Assembly (NCBI RefSeq): GCF_035117555.1
Contig: NZ_JAYKPK010000001.1
Span: 62,001 to 126,000, forward strand
Reading direction: 5' to 3'
DNA from: Yoonia sp035117555
GTDB lineage: Bacteria; Pseudomonadota; Alphaproteobacteria; Rhodobacterales; Rhodobacteraceae
Length of the DNA stretch: 64,000 nucleotides
Shown piece by piece: positions 8,841 through 17,267 of this stretch (positions are counted from its first letter, which is position 1; the number at the start of each line of letters is the position of its first letter). Both the position numbers and the translations under genes were made by a program. The notes beneath the pieces are model-generated. The model had not been told where the DNA came from. It ran no database searches and was given only the letters and a program-made list of their open reading frames with translations.

Positions 8841-9476
8841 TCAATCCGCGTCGCGGAAATTGCGGCTGACTTTGATCTGGTCCCAGGCCCAGACCACTTC
8901 GGACAATTGTTCTTCCTGGCTGCGGTCGCCACCATTCATATCGGGGTGCAGCACCTTGATCAGCGATTTATAGGCTTTGCGGATCTCCTGTTTGGACCAG
9001 TTATCCTTGGCCTCCAGAATATCAATCGCACGGCGCTCGGTCGGCGGCAGTTTGCGGCCCACGGCAGCACCGCGTCCCGGGTTGCGGGTGGCATTCTGGC
9101 CCAGCACCTCATGCGCGTCATTGACGCCAAGCCGTGCCCAGGCGCGTTCTTCGACAGACCGTTTGAATGGTTTGGTGGGCCGGTCCCAGACCCTATCATT
9201 GGTCATCTGGGCTGCCAGTTCCGCCTCTGACGCGGTGTCGAAGAAATTCCATTTCAGGTTATATTCGCGGACATGCTCCTGACAGAACCAGAAATAATCA
9301 TCCAGCACATCGGGGGCCTTGGGCGCGCGGAACGGGGCCGGTTCCTGACAACCTTCATGATCGCAGACGCGTTTGGACGTCTCGGAAGCGCCCGACATCC
9401 CCCGCCGTCCGCGCGGATTTTTCTTCTTGGAGGACGACACGGACATATCGAAACCAAAGGGATCATCTTTTTTCAT
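8841..9476 (-). CDS. J-domain (DnaJ-like) protein with N-terminal putative zinc site
   Basis: Protein of 211 residues. The C-terminal 55 residues form a J domain (WSKQEIRKAYKSLIKVLHPD, with the essential HPD at 177-179), so it should stimulate an Hsp70. Upstream there is a Cys/His cluster, CDHEGC at 38-43 and FCQEH at 64-68, that could hold zinc. The N-terminus is basic and unstructured (SSSKKKNPRGRRG). It is transcribed toward cobS, with an 81-base gap. A gene of this type next to cobS is, to my knowledge, common in Rhodobacterales, which suggests a chaperone role for the chelatase, but this has not been shown by anything in the sequence. Confidence 0.88.
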   Translation of the reverse strand: MKKDDPFGFDMSVSSSKKKNPRGRRGMSGASETSKRVCDHEGCQEPAPFRAPKAPDVLDDYFWFCQEHVREYNLKWNFFDTASEAELAAQMTNDRVWDRPTKPFKRSVEERAWARLGVNDAHEVLGQNATRNPGRGAAVGRKLPPTERRAIDILEAKDNWSKQEIRKAYKSLIKVLHPDMNGGDRSQEEQLSEVVWAWDQIKVSRNFRDAD

Positions 9477-9554
9477 GGTGCTTCTCTTCTTTCCGACTCG
9501 GACGACAGACTGTAGACCTCTGGGACGCAGATAGAAGAGGGCACAGGGAAAATA

Positions 9555-9806
9555 ATGGCATTACAGGCTGAAATTCACGCAAGACTGATGACACTGGCCC
9601 CTCAAACGCTCGATGTGATCAACGAAAGCGATCAACATGCTGGCCATGCCGGTCATGACGGCAGCGGCGAAAGCCACTTTCGCGTGGTGATCAAGGCCGC
9701 CGTGCTGGACGATATGTCGCGGATCGCGCGGCACCGGGCGGTGCATGACGCGATAGGCCCGGATCTGATGGCGCGCATTCATGCGCTGGCCATCGAGATG
9801 CGCTGA
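9555..9806 (+). CDS. bolA: BolA family protein
   Basis: Small protein of 83 residues in the BolA/IbaG family, which partners with monothiol glutaredoxins in Fe-S cluster handling. Family signatures are an N-terminal helix (LQAEIHARL), the conserved ESHFRVVI strand, and RHRAVHDAI with the conserved His-Arg pair near the class II KH-like fold; the C-terminal MARIHALAIEMR is typical. The start ATG 9555 follows a purine-rich leader. It is divergent from the J-domain gene and convergent with a DUF4177 gene, the two stops being adjacent. Confidence 0.93.
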   Translation: MALQAEIHARLMTLAPQTLDVINESDQHAGHAGHDGSGESHFRVVIKAAVLDDMSRIARHRAVHDAIGPDLMARIHALAIEMR

Positions 9807-10172
9807 TTATTCTGCCGCCTCTGGTTTATCCTCGGCACTGGTGATCTTTTTCTCGACCTTGGGCGCAGACACCGCAGGCGCGCTGACTGACGGGGCAGGG
9901 GGCGTTTGCCGCTGCGCTTTCATCTTGGGCGCGCCGCTGGCAGGTTTGGCGCGGCGGAACACCAGCATATTCTGGTAAACCGTGGTTTTGCTCATCAACC
10001 CCTCGCGCTGTTCGCAGGGCAATGTATCGGCGCGGATATATTCCCAGCCATCTGCCGCCGCCTCATTGATCGCGGTTTGCAGCGCCAGCGCAAAGCGTTC
10101 TTCATTGGTCTTGGCACCCGGCGCCTTCAGCCCGCGTATCGGGGCCGGAACGACCTTATATTCATGTGTCAT
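9807..10172 (-). CDS. DUF4177 domain protein
   Basis: About 121 residues. The first 80 match DUF4177 (MTHEYKVVPAP, then DGWEYIRADTLPC and NMLVFRR), a small beta-rich domain of unknown function; the rest is a Pro/Ala/Lys-rich tail without structure. I choose ATG 10172 because GGGGGAA lies just upstream; an ATG 15 bases earlier is also in frame. It lies downstream of a gap after gatB and is transcribed away from it toward bolA. Confidence 0.8.
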   Translation of the reverse strand: MTHEYKVVPAPIRGLKAPGAKTNEERFALALQTAINEAAADGWEYIRADTLPCEQREGLMSKTTVYQNMLVFRRAKPASGAPKMKAQRQTPPAPSVSAPAVSAPKVEKKITSAEDKPEAAE

Positions 10173-10235
10173 CGCGCTTTCCCCCATGATTGCCGCGCCG
10201 TTCTACCAAAACCGGCGCAGATAGGAAAGCACCCC

Positions 10236-11747
10236 TCACAGCCCCAGTTTTGCCGCGACCAGCTGATTGACCGCCGCCGGATTGGCCTTGCCGCCGGTCG
10301 CCTTCATCACCTGACCGACAAACCAGCCCGCCAGTTTCGGATTGGCCTTGGCCTTTTCGACCTGATCGGGGTTGGCGGCGATAATCTCATCCACCGCAGC
10401 CTCGATAGCGCCGGTGTCGGTGACCTGTTTCATGCCTTCGGTTTCGACGATTTCTTCAGGGTCACGGTTTTGCGTATAGGCGATGTCAAAGACGTCCTTG
10501 GCCATCTTGCCGGAAATCGTGTCGGACTTGATCAAGCCGACGATCTGGCCCAGACGTTCGGCAGAAATCGGGCTGTCGGCGATATCCTTGTCGTCTTTCT
10601 TCAGACGGCCAAACAATTCATTGATGACCCAATTCGCCGCCAGCTTGCCATCGCGGCCATCGGCGACTTTTTCGAAAAACGCCGCATTCTCGCCCTCTGC
10701 TGTCAGGACCGAGGCGTCGTAATCCGACAGCCCGAAATCCGCGATGAACCGCGCCTTTTTCGCATCCGGCAATTCGGGCAGGGCAGCGTTGATATCATCG
10801 ACCCAAGCCTGTTCAATCTCCAGCGGCAGCAGGTCCGGGTCAGGGAAATAGCGGTAATCATGCGCCTCTTCCTTGGACCGCATCGACCGTGTCTCATTGC
10901 GATCCGGATCATAAAGCCGGGTTTCTTGCGTGACGCTCTTGCCATCTTCCAGCAGGGCGATCTGGCGGCGTGCCTCATACTCAATCGCCATCTGGATAAA
11001 GCGCATGGAGTTCATGTTCTTGATCTCGCAGCGCGTGCCAAGATGGCTGAAATCCTGTGTCGCCTGATAGCGTTCGTAATTACCCGGCCGACAGACCGAG
11101 ACGTTGACATCGGCGCGCAGATTGCCGTTTTGCATATTGCCATCACAGGTGCCCAGATAGCGCATGATCTGGCGCAGTTTCAGCACATAGGCGGCAGCCT
11201 CTTCCGGCCCACGGATATCGGGGCGGCTGACGATTTCCATCAGCGCGACGCCGGTGCGGTTCAGGTCCACGAAAGACATCGCCGGGTCCATGTCATGGAT
11301 CGACTTGCCCGCATCTTGTTCCAGATGGATGCGTTCGATCCGCACCAGACGGGCGAGACCGTTGCCCATTTCCACCAGCACTTCGCCTTCACCCACGATA
11401 GGGTGATACAACTGGCTGATCTGATAGCCTTGCGGCAGATCAGGATAGAAATAATTCTTGCGGTCAAAGGCCGATGTCAGATTGATCTGCGCCTTCAGAC
11501 CCAACCCGGTGCGCACGGCTTGTGCCACGCATTCCTCATTGATCACCGGCAACATGCCCGGCATCCCGGCATCCACGAAAGCCACATTGCTGTTGGGTTC
11601 GGCACCGAACAGGGTGGAGGCACCGGAAAACAGTTTCGCATTGGTCGCAACCTGCGCATGGACTTCCAGCCCGATCACCAATTCCCAATCGCCGGTCGCC
11701 CCGGCAATCACTTTGGGGGCAGGGGTGTCATAGGTCAGATCCAGCAT
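10236..11747 (-). CDS. gatB: Asp/Glu-tRNA(Asn/Gln) amidotransferase subunit B
   Basis: GatB is the kinase/tRNA-binding subunit of GatCAB, which amidates Glu-tRNA(Gln) and Asp-tRNA(Asn). It is 503 residues, the usual length. Clear family blocks are WELVIGLEVHAQV, the ASTLFGAEPNSNVAFVD segment, RKNYFYPDLPQGYQISQ, and the C-terminal YqeY-like tail domain with ANWVINELFGRL and GWFVGQVMKATGGKANP. gatA and gatC are not in the window. A stand-alone YqeY-like gene is at 42492. Confidence 0.97.
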   Translation of the reverse strand: MLDLTYDTPAPKVIAGATGDWELVIGLEVHAQVATNAKLFSGASTLFGAEPNSNVAFVDAGMPGMLPVINEECVAQAVRTGLGLKAQINLTSAFDRKNYFYPDLPQGYQISQLYHPIVGEGEVLVEMGNGLARLVRIERIHLEQDAGKSIHDMDPAMSFVDLNRTGVALMEIVSRPDIRGPEEAAAYVLKLRQIMRYLGTCDGNMQNGNLRADVNVSVCRPGNYERYQATQDFSHLGTRCEIKNMNSMRFIQMAIEYEARRQIALLEDGKSVTQETRLYDPDRNETRSMRSKEEAHDYRYFPDPDLLPLEIEQAWVDDINAALPELPDAKKARFIADFGLSDYDASVLTAEGENAAFFEKVADGRDGKLAANWVINELFGRLKKDDKDIADSPISAERLGQIVGLIKSDTISGKMAKDVFDIAYTQNRDPEEIVETEGMKQVTDTGAIEAAVDEIIAANPDQVEKAKANPKLAGWFVGQVMKATGGKANPAAVNQLVAAKLGL

Positions 11748-11801
11748 GGCGATATCCTTGGTTCAGCTTTGCGCGATCTTTACGGAAACGCGCAGCCCGC
11801 T

Positions 11802-12677
11802 TCAAGGTGCGGTGGACGCATCTTTGGACAGCCAAGGGCGGGTCGTGGCGATCAGATTGACCACCGGGGCATATTCGCCCCCCAGCGCGAGCGTCGCACG
11901 GCGCAGCATATTGATCCCCTCTTCCGCATCGCGCGGAATCGCCGAGGCTGAAATCGGCTCGCCCATCGTCACGACAAAAGGCTGACGATCCTTGTTCAGC
12001 GTCTCATGAAACAGGGTGATGTCGCGCAATGTCGGGTGGATGCGGTCGAACAGGTAAAACAGCGCCGAATTGCGTGCCTGAATATTGACCGGGATCACCG
12101 GCAGATCGAATTTGCGCGCCAGCATCGCGGCAGAGGCCATCCATGGGCGTTCATGCAGCGACAGCCAGCGGCGTTTCGCCAACCGGCCCGATGGAAAGAT
12201 CACGCCCAACCGCCCGGCTTCCGTCGCTTGCCGGACAAAGGCCATGGTTTCGCGGGTCTTGCCGTGGCTGCGCAATTCCTTGCGCCATTCGACAGGGGCG
12301 ATCATATCGTCCATCTGCGGAAAGACGCGCAAAATGTCGCGGTTGGCAAAGAAATAGGCATCAGGCCGGGATTTGGCGATCAGATGGTTGAGGATGATTC
12401 CATCTGCGATTCCCGTCGGATGATTGGCCACAATCAGTGCAGGGCCATGTTTGGGAAGATTGCCGAAACCTTTGGCTGTGACCATACGCGCAAGCCGTTC
12501 TGCCATATCCTGCATGATCAGCGCGGAATCGGCATCCTCCAGCCTTTCAGCAATTGTAATGGTCTTGTTGTAGCCCAGCATCTTGTGCAGCAAACCACGG
12601 GCCAGACGCGTGCCGGGACGGGTTGCGTAGAGCCATGGTGCACGTTCGGCGATCAACGGGTCGATACGGTCTTTCAT
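11802..12677 (-). CDS. PlsC-like 1-acyl-glycerol-3-phosphate acyltransferase family protein
   Basis: Membrane-associated acyltransferase of about 291 residues. The catalytic motif is NHPTGIAD at residues 85-92 (His with an acidic residue), followed by the substrate-binding motif FPSGRLAKR and a PVIPVNI strand. These are features of the PlsC superfamily, nearest to hemolysin/lysophospholipid acyltransferase types; the acceptor is not clear. The frame is open far upstream (to 12890), but ATG 12677 has GAGGG five bases before it and begins the conserved protein, so I use it. Confidence 0.82.
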   Translation of the reverse strand: MKDRIDPLIAERAPWLYATRPGTRLARGLLHKMLGYNKTITIAERLEDADSALIMQDMAERLARMVTAKGFGNLPKHGPALIVANHPTGIADGIILNHLIAKSRPDAYFFANRDILRVFPQMDDMIAPVEWRKELRSHGKTRETMAFVRQATEAGRLGVIFPSGRLAKRRWLSLHERPWMASAAMLARKFDLPVIPVNIQARNSALFYLFDRIHPTLRDITLFHETLNKDRQPFVVTMGEPISASAIPRDAEEGINMLRRATLALGGEYAPVVNLIATTRPWLSKDASTAP

Positions 12678-12801
12678 AGGATCCCTCTGATCACGCGCTT
12701 GTAAACATTCAACGACACCATAACCCCGGTTGCACAAAACGGAAAGACCGGCTGCAATTTGGTCACTGGACAACGCATGACCCGCCTCTAGGTTCCCTGC
12801 C

Positions 12802-12945
12802 ATGCCCAAGATGCGTAAAAAATCCGACTTGCCCGAAAAGATCTGCGCCACCTGTGGCAGGCCTTTTACATGGCGCAAGAAATGGGCCAAGGTCTGGGAG
12901 TCTGTGCGCTATTGCTCGGACAAGTGTCGCGGCACACGCAACTGA
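12802..12945 (+). CDS. DUF2256 small zinc-ribbon-like protein
   Basis: A 47-residue open frame from ATG 12802 to TGA 12945. It contains two cysteine pairs, CATC at residues 15-18 and CSDKC at 38-42, around a WRKKWAKVWESVRY core. This is the DUF2256 signature; in many bacteria it stands alone or is fused to or next to cryptochrome/photolyase proteins. No photolyase gene is in this window. It may bind one zinc ion. It is divergent from the acyltransferase gene and stands 98 bases before glcB. Confidence 0.85.
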   Translation: MPKMRKKSDLPEKICATCGRPFTWRKKWAKVWESVRYCSDKCRGTRN

Positions 12946-13042
12946 ATCCGGTCAGCCGTGTTGCCTATCGGAAACTTCTGTTCTAATTCGTGGCAGAGGA
13001 AGATTTTGCCGTCGCCGGCCGGAATTGTAAGGGAGCACAGCC

Positions 13043-15187
13043 ATGAATGATCGCGTCGAGAAACAAGGGCTTCAGGTCGCCAGTGAACTGGCGAGCTTTA
13101 TTGAAACGCAGGCCTTGCCCGGTACCGGCATCGATGCGGATATATTCTGGTCCGGGTTCGCCGGGCTGATCAGCACAATGACCCCGCGCAACCGCGCCTT
13201 GCTGCAAAAACGCGAAGACCTGCAATCGGCGATTGACGCCTGGCATGTGAGCCAGCGCGGTAAAGTGCATGACCGCGTGGCCTATGAACATTTTCTGAAA
13301 GATATCGGCTATCTGGTCGCTGAAGGCGATGATTTCGAGATCGAGACGCAGAATGTCGACCCCGAGATTGCAACGATCCCCGGGCCGCAATTGGTCGTGC
13401 CGATCACCAATGCCCGTTTCGCGCTGAATGCGGCAAATGCGCGTTGGGGTAGCCTCTATGACGCATTTTACGGCACCGATGCGATGGGCGTGCAGCCCCC
13501 CGCCGGTGGGTATGAGCGTGGCCACGGCGCCCGTGTCGTCGCCCGCGTGCGGGTGTTTCTGGATGAGGCGTTTCCGGTCGAGGGCAAAAGCCATGCCGAT
13601 GTGACGGAATACCGCGTGCAGGATGGCGCGCTGTTTGTCGATGACCAGCCTTTGCGCGATCCGGCAAAATTTGTGGGCTACCGCGGCGATCCCGCAGCGC
13701 CCGAGGCGGTGCTGCTGGTCAACAATGGCTTGCATGTCGAACTGGTCTTTGACGGCAACCATCCGATCGGCAGCCGCGATCAGGCCAAACTGGCCGATGT
13801 GCGTCTGGAAAGCGCCATTTCCGCGATCATGGATTGCGAAGATTCTGTCGCCTGTGTCGATGCAGAGGACAAAGTCCTCGCCTACAGCAATTGGCTTGGC
13901 CTGATGAAAGGTGATCTGACTGCCGATCTGGTCAAGAACGGCAAGACGATGACCCGTAAACTGTCCGCTGACCGCGACTACACCACCGCTGACGGCAGTG
14001 TCACGCTGAAAGGCCGCGCGCTGCTGTGGATTCGCAATGTCGGCCATCTGATGACCAACCCCGCGATCCTTGATGCGGATGGGGAAGAGGTGTTCGAGGG
14101 TCTGATGGACGCCATGATCACCACTTTGGTCGCCATGCATGACCTGAAATCCAAAGGCGGCAATTCGGCGCTTAGGTCCGTATATGTCGTGAAACCCAAA
14201 ATGCACGGGCCGGAAGAGGTCGCCTTTACCAATGACATTTTCGCCGCCGTCGAAGATGCGCTGGGTCTGCCGCGCGATACCGTCAAGATCGGCATCATGG
14301 ACGAAGAACGGCGCACGACCGTCAACCTCAAGGAATGTATCCGCGCCGCGAAATCCCGTGTCGCCTTTATCAACACCGGCTTTCTGGACCGGACCGGCGA
14401 CGAAATCCACACCTCGATGGAGGCGGGACCGTTCAGCCGCAAGGATCATATCAAGCGCAAGCAATGGATCGGCGCCTATGAGGATCAGAACGTCGATATC
14501 GGGCTGGAATGTGGTTTTTCAGGCCGCGCCCAGATCGGCAAAGGCATGTGGGCCATGCCCGATCTGATGGCCGCGATGCTGGAACAGAAAATCGGCCATC
14601 CGCAATCGGGTGCCAATTGCGCCTGGGTGCCCAGCCCGACCGCCGCGACCCTACACGCCTTGCATTACCACAAGATCGACGTGCTGGCCGTGCAAGCCAA
14701 GATGCGCAAAGGCGGGCGGCGCGCGCATGTGTCCAGCATTCTGGACATCCCGCTGGCGCAATATCAGCGCTGGTCCGATGCGCAGAAACTGCGCGAGGTC
14801 GAAAACAACGCGCAGGGTATCCTTGGCTATGTGGTCCGCTGGATCGATCAGGGTGTCGGCTGCTCCAAAGTTCCCGACATCAACAATGTCGCGCTGATGG
14901 AAGACCGGGCCACCTGCCGGATTTCTTCTCAGGCGCTGGCCAATTGGCTGCATCATGACGTCGTCAGCCGCGATGCGGTGATGGAGGCGATGCAGAAAAT
15001 GGCGCGCGTGGTGGATGAACAAAACGCCGATGACCCGGCCTATCGCCCGATGGCCCCCGATTTCACCAGCATCGCCTTTCAGGCCGCCTGCGATCTGGTC
15101 TTCAAGGGCCGTGAACAGCCATCCGGCTATACCGAACCTGTGCTGCACCAGCGCCGGTTGGAACTCAAAGCACAACGCAATCACTGA
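13043..15187 (+). CDS. glcB: Malate synthase G
   Basis: Condenses glyoxylate with acetyl-CoA to malate; the G form is a single 714-residue chain as expected. Conserved blocks are ADIFWSGFAG-like N-terminal helices, EDSVACVDAEDK, MTNPAILDADGEEV, YVVKPKMHGPEEVAFT, DEERRTTVNLKECI and the C-terminal block with GKGMWAMPDLM. The start ATG 13043 has AAGGGAG ten bases upstream. The glcG-like gene follows after 17 bases, so both are probably one transcript for glycolate/glyoxylate use. Confidence 0.97.
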   Translation: MNDRVEKQGLQVASELASFIETQALPGTGIDADIFWSGFAGLISTMTPRNRALLQKREDLQSAIDAWHVSQRGKVHDRVAYEHFLKDIGYLVAEGDDFEIETQNVDPEIATIPGPQLVVPITNARFALNAANARWGSLYDAFYGTDAMGVQPPAGGYERGHGARVVARVRVFLDEAFPVEGKSHADVTEYRVQDGALFVDDQPLRDPAKFVGYRGDPAAPEAVLLVNNGLHVELVFDGNHPIGSRDQAKLADVRLESAISAIMDCEDSVACVDAEDKVLAYSNWLGLMKGDLTADLVKNGKTMTRKLSADRDYTTADGSVTLKGRALLWIRNVGHLMTNPAILDADGEEVFEGLMDAMITTLVAMHDLKSKGGNSALRSVYVVKPKMHGPEEVAFTNDIFAAVEDALGLPRDTVKIGIMDEERRTTVNLKECIRAAKSRVAFINTGFLDRTGDEIHTSMEAGPFSRKDHIKRKQWIGAYEDQNVDIGLECGFSGRAQIGKGMWAMPDLMAAMLEQKIGHPQSGANCAWVPSPTAATLHALHYHKIDVLAVQAKMRKGGRRAHVSSILDIPLAQYQRWSDAQKLREVENNAQGILGYVVRWIDQGVGCSKVPDINNVALMEDRATCRISSQALANWLHHDVVSRDAVMEAMQKMARVVDEQNADDPAYRPMAPDFTSIAFQAACDLVFKGREQPSGYTEPVLHQRRLELKAQRNH

Positions 15188-15204
15188 TACCGAAGGACAG
15201 ACCA

Positions 15205-15633
15205 ATGGCAGATATCTCGATCAGCAAGGCCCGCATGATCATCCGCAAGGCACTGGCAACAGGGCGCGAGATGGAATTCAAACCGCTCTCTGTCGTCGTG
15301 CTGGACGCAGGCGGGCATGTGAAAGCCTTTGAACGCGAAGACGGCGCCGCACCGGGCCGTTTCGCGATTGCCCATGGCAAGGCTTATGGCTCCGTCATGC
15401 TCGGCATGGCCGGCAAGGCGCAGATGGCCCGGGCAGAGGCGCAGGCCTATTTCATGGCTGCTGTGAATGGCGTCTATGGCGGGCAGGTCGTGCCGGTGCC
15501 GGGTGGCGTCTTGCTGCGCGACAAGAAAGGTGCCGTGATCGGTGCGGTCGGCGTGACGGGTGACACATCCGACAATGACGTGATCGCCGCCATGGCCGGG
15601 ATCGAAGCTGCCGGGCTGACCGGCGAGGCCTAA
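15205..15633 (+). CDS. glcG: GlcG/HbpS family protein
   Basis: A 142-residue GlcG/HbpS-like (DUF336) protein: LSVVVLDAGGHVKAFER is the first block, GRFAIAHGKAYGSVMLG the second, VPVPGGVLLRDKKGAVIGAVGVTGDTSDND the glycine-rich C-terminal block. Family members bind haem or small ligands and often lie in glycolate (glc) operons; the exact role is not settled. It follows glcB by 17 bases and has a hairpin 40 bases downstream that probably ends the transcript. Confidence 0.88.
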   Translation: MADISISKARMIIRKALATGREMEFKPLSVVVLDAGGHVKAFEREDGAAPGRFAIAHGKAYGSVMLGMAGKAQMARAEAQAYFMAAVNGVYGGQVVPVPGGVLLRDKKGAVIGAVGVTGDTSDNDVIAAMAGIEAAGLTGEA

Positions 15634-15674
15634 GCCTCAATCACGCGCGATCACCATGGAAACCGCCACAAAAT

Positions 15675-15704
15675 CGGGCATGTGCGCCAGCGCATGCCCG
15701 TTTG
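15675..15704 (+). terminator. Probable terminator hairpin after glcB-glcG
   Basis: CGGGCATG at 15675-15682 pairs perfectly with CATGCCCG at 15693-15700, and the ten-base loop can pair further (TGCGC/GCG). A short T-rich TTTGTG follows. It lies between glcG and the next gene on the same strand. Confidence 0.55.
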
Positions 15705-15727
15705 TGCGTTTGGCCTCTCTTCCATTG

Positions 15728-15742
15728 GTCAGCCTGCCTGAC
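15728..15742. promoter_or_regulatory. Candidate operator GTCAG-N5-CTGAC
   Basis: A 15-base inverted repeat, GTCAG-CCTGC-CTGAC, lies 33 bases before the start of the gamma-glutamyl hydrolase-like gene. GTCAG half-sites with short spacing are bound by several dimeric regulators including some GntR types. No promoter boxes are clear, so this is only a candidate. Confidence 0.25.
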
Positions 15743-15774
15743 TATCCTTTGTCCAGCACAAACAGGAGAGTCTC

Positions 15775-16542
15775 ATGCCCCGTCCCGTGATCGGAGTGAT
15801 CGCAAGTTCGTATCTGATCAATGACCAATACCCCGCCCATGCCTCTGGTGCGATGAATGCCGAGGCTTTGGCCGCCGTCTCTGGCTGTCTGCCGCTGATC
15901 GTGCCCTCACATCCCGGCATGGTCTGCCTTGATACCTTGATGGACACCTGCGACGGTTTCCTGTTCCCCGGTGCCCGCGCCAATGTCCACCCAGAGGAAT
16001 ATGGCGAGGAAGAAACCCCCGCCCATGGCACGTTTGACCGCGACCGCGACCGTCTGACCCTGCCGCTGATCCGCGCCTGTGTGGCACGTGGCCAGCCGAT
16101 CCTTGGCATTTGCCGTGGCTTTCAAGAGGTGAATGTCGCCATGGGCGGCACACTTTTCCCCGAAATCCGCGACCTGCCGGGGCGTGACAATCACCGCATG
16201 CCGCCTGACGGATCGCTGGAGGAGAAGTTCGCGTTGCGCCACAAAGTCACCTTCCGCCACGGCGGTGTGTTCCACCGGCTGATGGACGCGCCCAGCGTGA
16301 TGACCAACACCTTGCACGGGCAGGGGATCAAACAACCCGGCCCCCGCGTGATCGTCGACGGCCATGCCCCTGATGGCACGCCAGAGGCGATCTATATCGC
16401 CGATGCCCCCGGTTTTACCTTGTCGGTGCAATGGCATCCCGAATGGAATGCCGATGCTGATCCGGTGTCACGCCCGCTGTTCGCCGCCTTTGGCGATGCC
16501 TGCCGCGACTGGGCCGCGCGGAGCTTGCGCAAGGCATCGTAA
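15775..16542 (+). CDS. Gamma-glutamyl-gamma-aminobutyrate hydrolase family protein (class I GATase-like)
   Basis: Soluble hydrolase of 255 residues in the PuuD-like peptidase C26 family. The nucleophile elbow is GICRGFQ with Cys at about residue 113; the catalytic His-Glu pair is in SVQWHPEWN near the C-terminus. PuuD releases GABA from gamma-glutamyl-GABA in putrescine use, but no other puu gene is close, so the substrate remains open. ATG 15775 has AGGAGAG seven bases before it. The lyxose-isomerase-like gene starts 18 bases after its stop, so the two probably share a transcript. Confidence 0.85.
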   Translation: MPRPVIGVIASSYLINDQYPAHASGAMNAEALAAVSGCLPLIVPSHPGMVCLDTLMDTCDGFLFPGARANVHPEEYGEEETPAHGTFDRDRDRLTLPLIRACVARGQPILGICRGFQEVNVAMGGTLFPEIRDLPGRDNHRMPPDGSLEEKFALRHKVTFRHGGVFHRLMDAPSVMTNTLHGQGIKQPGPRVIVDGHAPDGTPEAIYIADAPGFTLSVQWHPEWNADADPVSRPLFAAFGDACRDWAARSLRKAS

Positions 16543-16559
16543 TCGATTACGTGGGGGTT

Positions 16560-17267
16560 ATGAAAAGATCACGCATCAATGATATCATGGCCGAAGCGGA
16601 TGAGATGATCCTGTCACACGGTTTCGTCCTGCCGCCTTGGACCTATTGGACCCCCGACCAGTTCAAATCCCGCGCCAAAGATGCCCAAGCGGTGATCGAC
16701 GCGCGCTGCGGCTGGGATATCACCGATTACGGCGCGGGCCGTTACGACGACATGGGCCTGTTCCTGTTCACCCTGCGCAATGGCCGCCTTGCCGACCTGC
16801 AACGCGGCGGCGGGATGTGTTATGCCGAAAAGCTGCTGATCTCCAAACAGGATCAGCTGTCGCCGATGCATACTCATGTGATCAAGGCCGAAGATATCAT
16901 CAACCGGGGCGGCGCGACGCTGGTGGTGGAACTCTACGGGTCAGACCCGGATGGTCATTTCGACGAAACGGCGGGCGGCACGGTCATGTGCGATGGCATC
17001 CGGCGCCCCTTTGCCCCCGGCGACAAACTGCGCCTTGCGCCGGGTGAAAGCGTCACGCTGATGCCGGGTGACTGGCACGCCTTCTGGGGCGAGGGGGGCG
17101 ATGTGCTGATCGGCGAAGTCTCGACCGTGAATGATGACGAGACCGACAATATTTTCCGCGACCCCATCGGGCGGTTCGCACAGATCGAGGAAGATGTGGC
17201 ACCAACCCATCTGCTGGTCAGCGATTACCGGACATGGCTGGCCAGCCACGGCCCGTTACAAGATTAG
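16560..17267 (+). CDS. D-lyxose ketol-isomerase family protein
   Basis: Cupin-fold protein of about 235 residues. It has the metal-binding blocks of the D-lyxose isomerase family: AEKLLISKQDQLSPMHTH (His pair with a conserved Lys), EDIINRGGATLVVELY, and the C-terminal MPGDWHAFWGEGGDVLIGEVSTVNDDETDN. Members interconvert lyxose and xylulose or related sugars with Mn. I use ATG 16560, preceded by GGGGG; GTG 16551 is an alternative three codons earlier. Its end overlaps the convergent iorB end by 12 bases. Confidence 0.82.
   Translation: MKRSRINDIMAEADEMILSHGFVLPPWTYWTPDQFKSRAKDAQAVIDARCGWDITDYGAGRYDDMGLFLFTLRNGRLADLQRGGGMCYAEKLLISKQDQLSPMHTHVIKAEDIINRGGATLVVELYGSDPDGHFDETAGGTVMCDGIRRPFAPGDKLRLAPGESVTLMPGDWHAFWGEGGDVLIGEVSTVNDDETDNIFRDPIGRFAQIEEDVAPTHLLVSDYRTWLASHGPLQD

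Noticed and set aside
9906..11951. 681-codon open frame on the plus strand opposite gatB
   Set aside because: gatB on the minus strand matches its family along the whole length; the long opposite frame is a product of high G+C codon bias and has no recognisable domain.
12983..14464. 493-codon minus-strand frame opposite malate synthase
   Set aside because: Malate synthase G is complete and conserved on the plus strand; the opposite frame gives a His/Arg-rich sequence with no motif.
15634..15774. Additional small gene between glcG and the hydrolase
   Set aside because: No open frame with a credible start and ribosome site; the segment holds a hairpin and an inverted repeat only.
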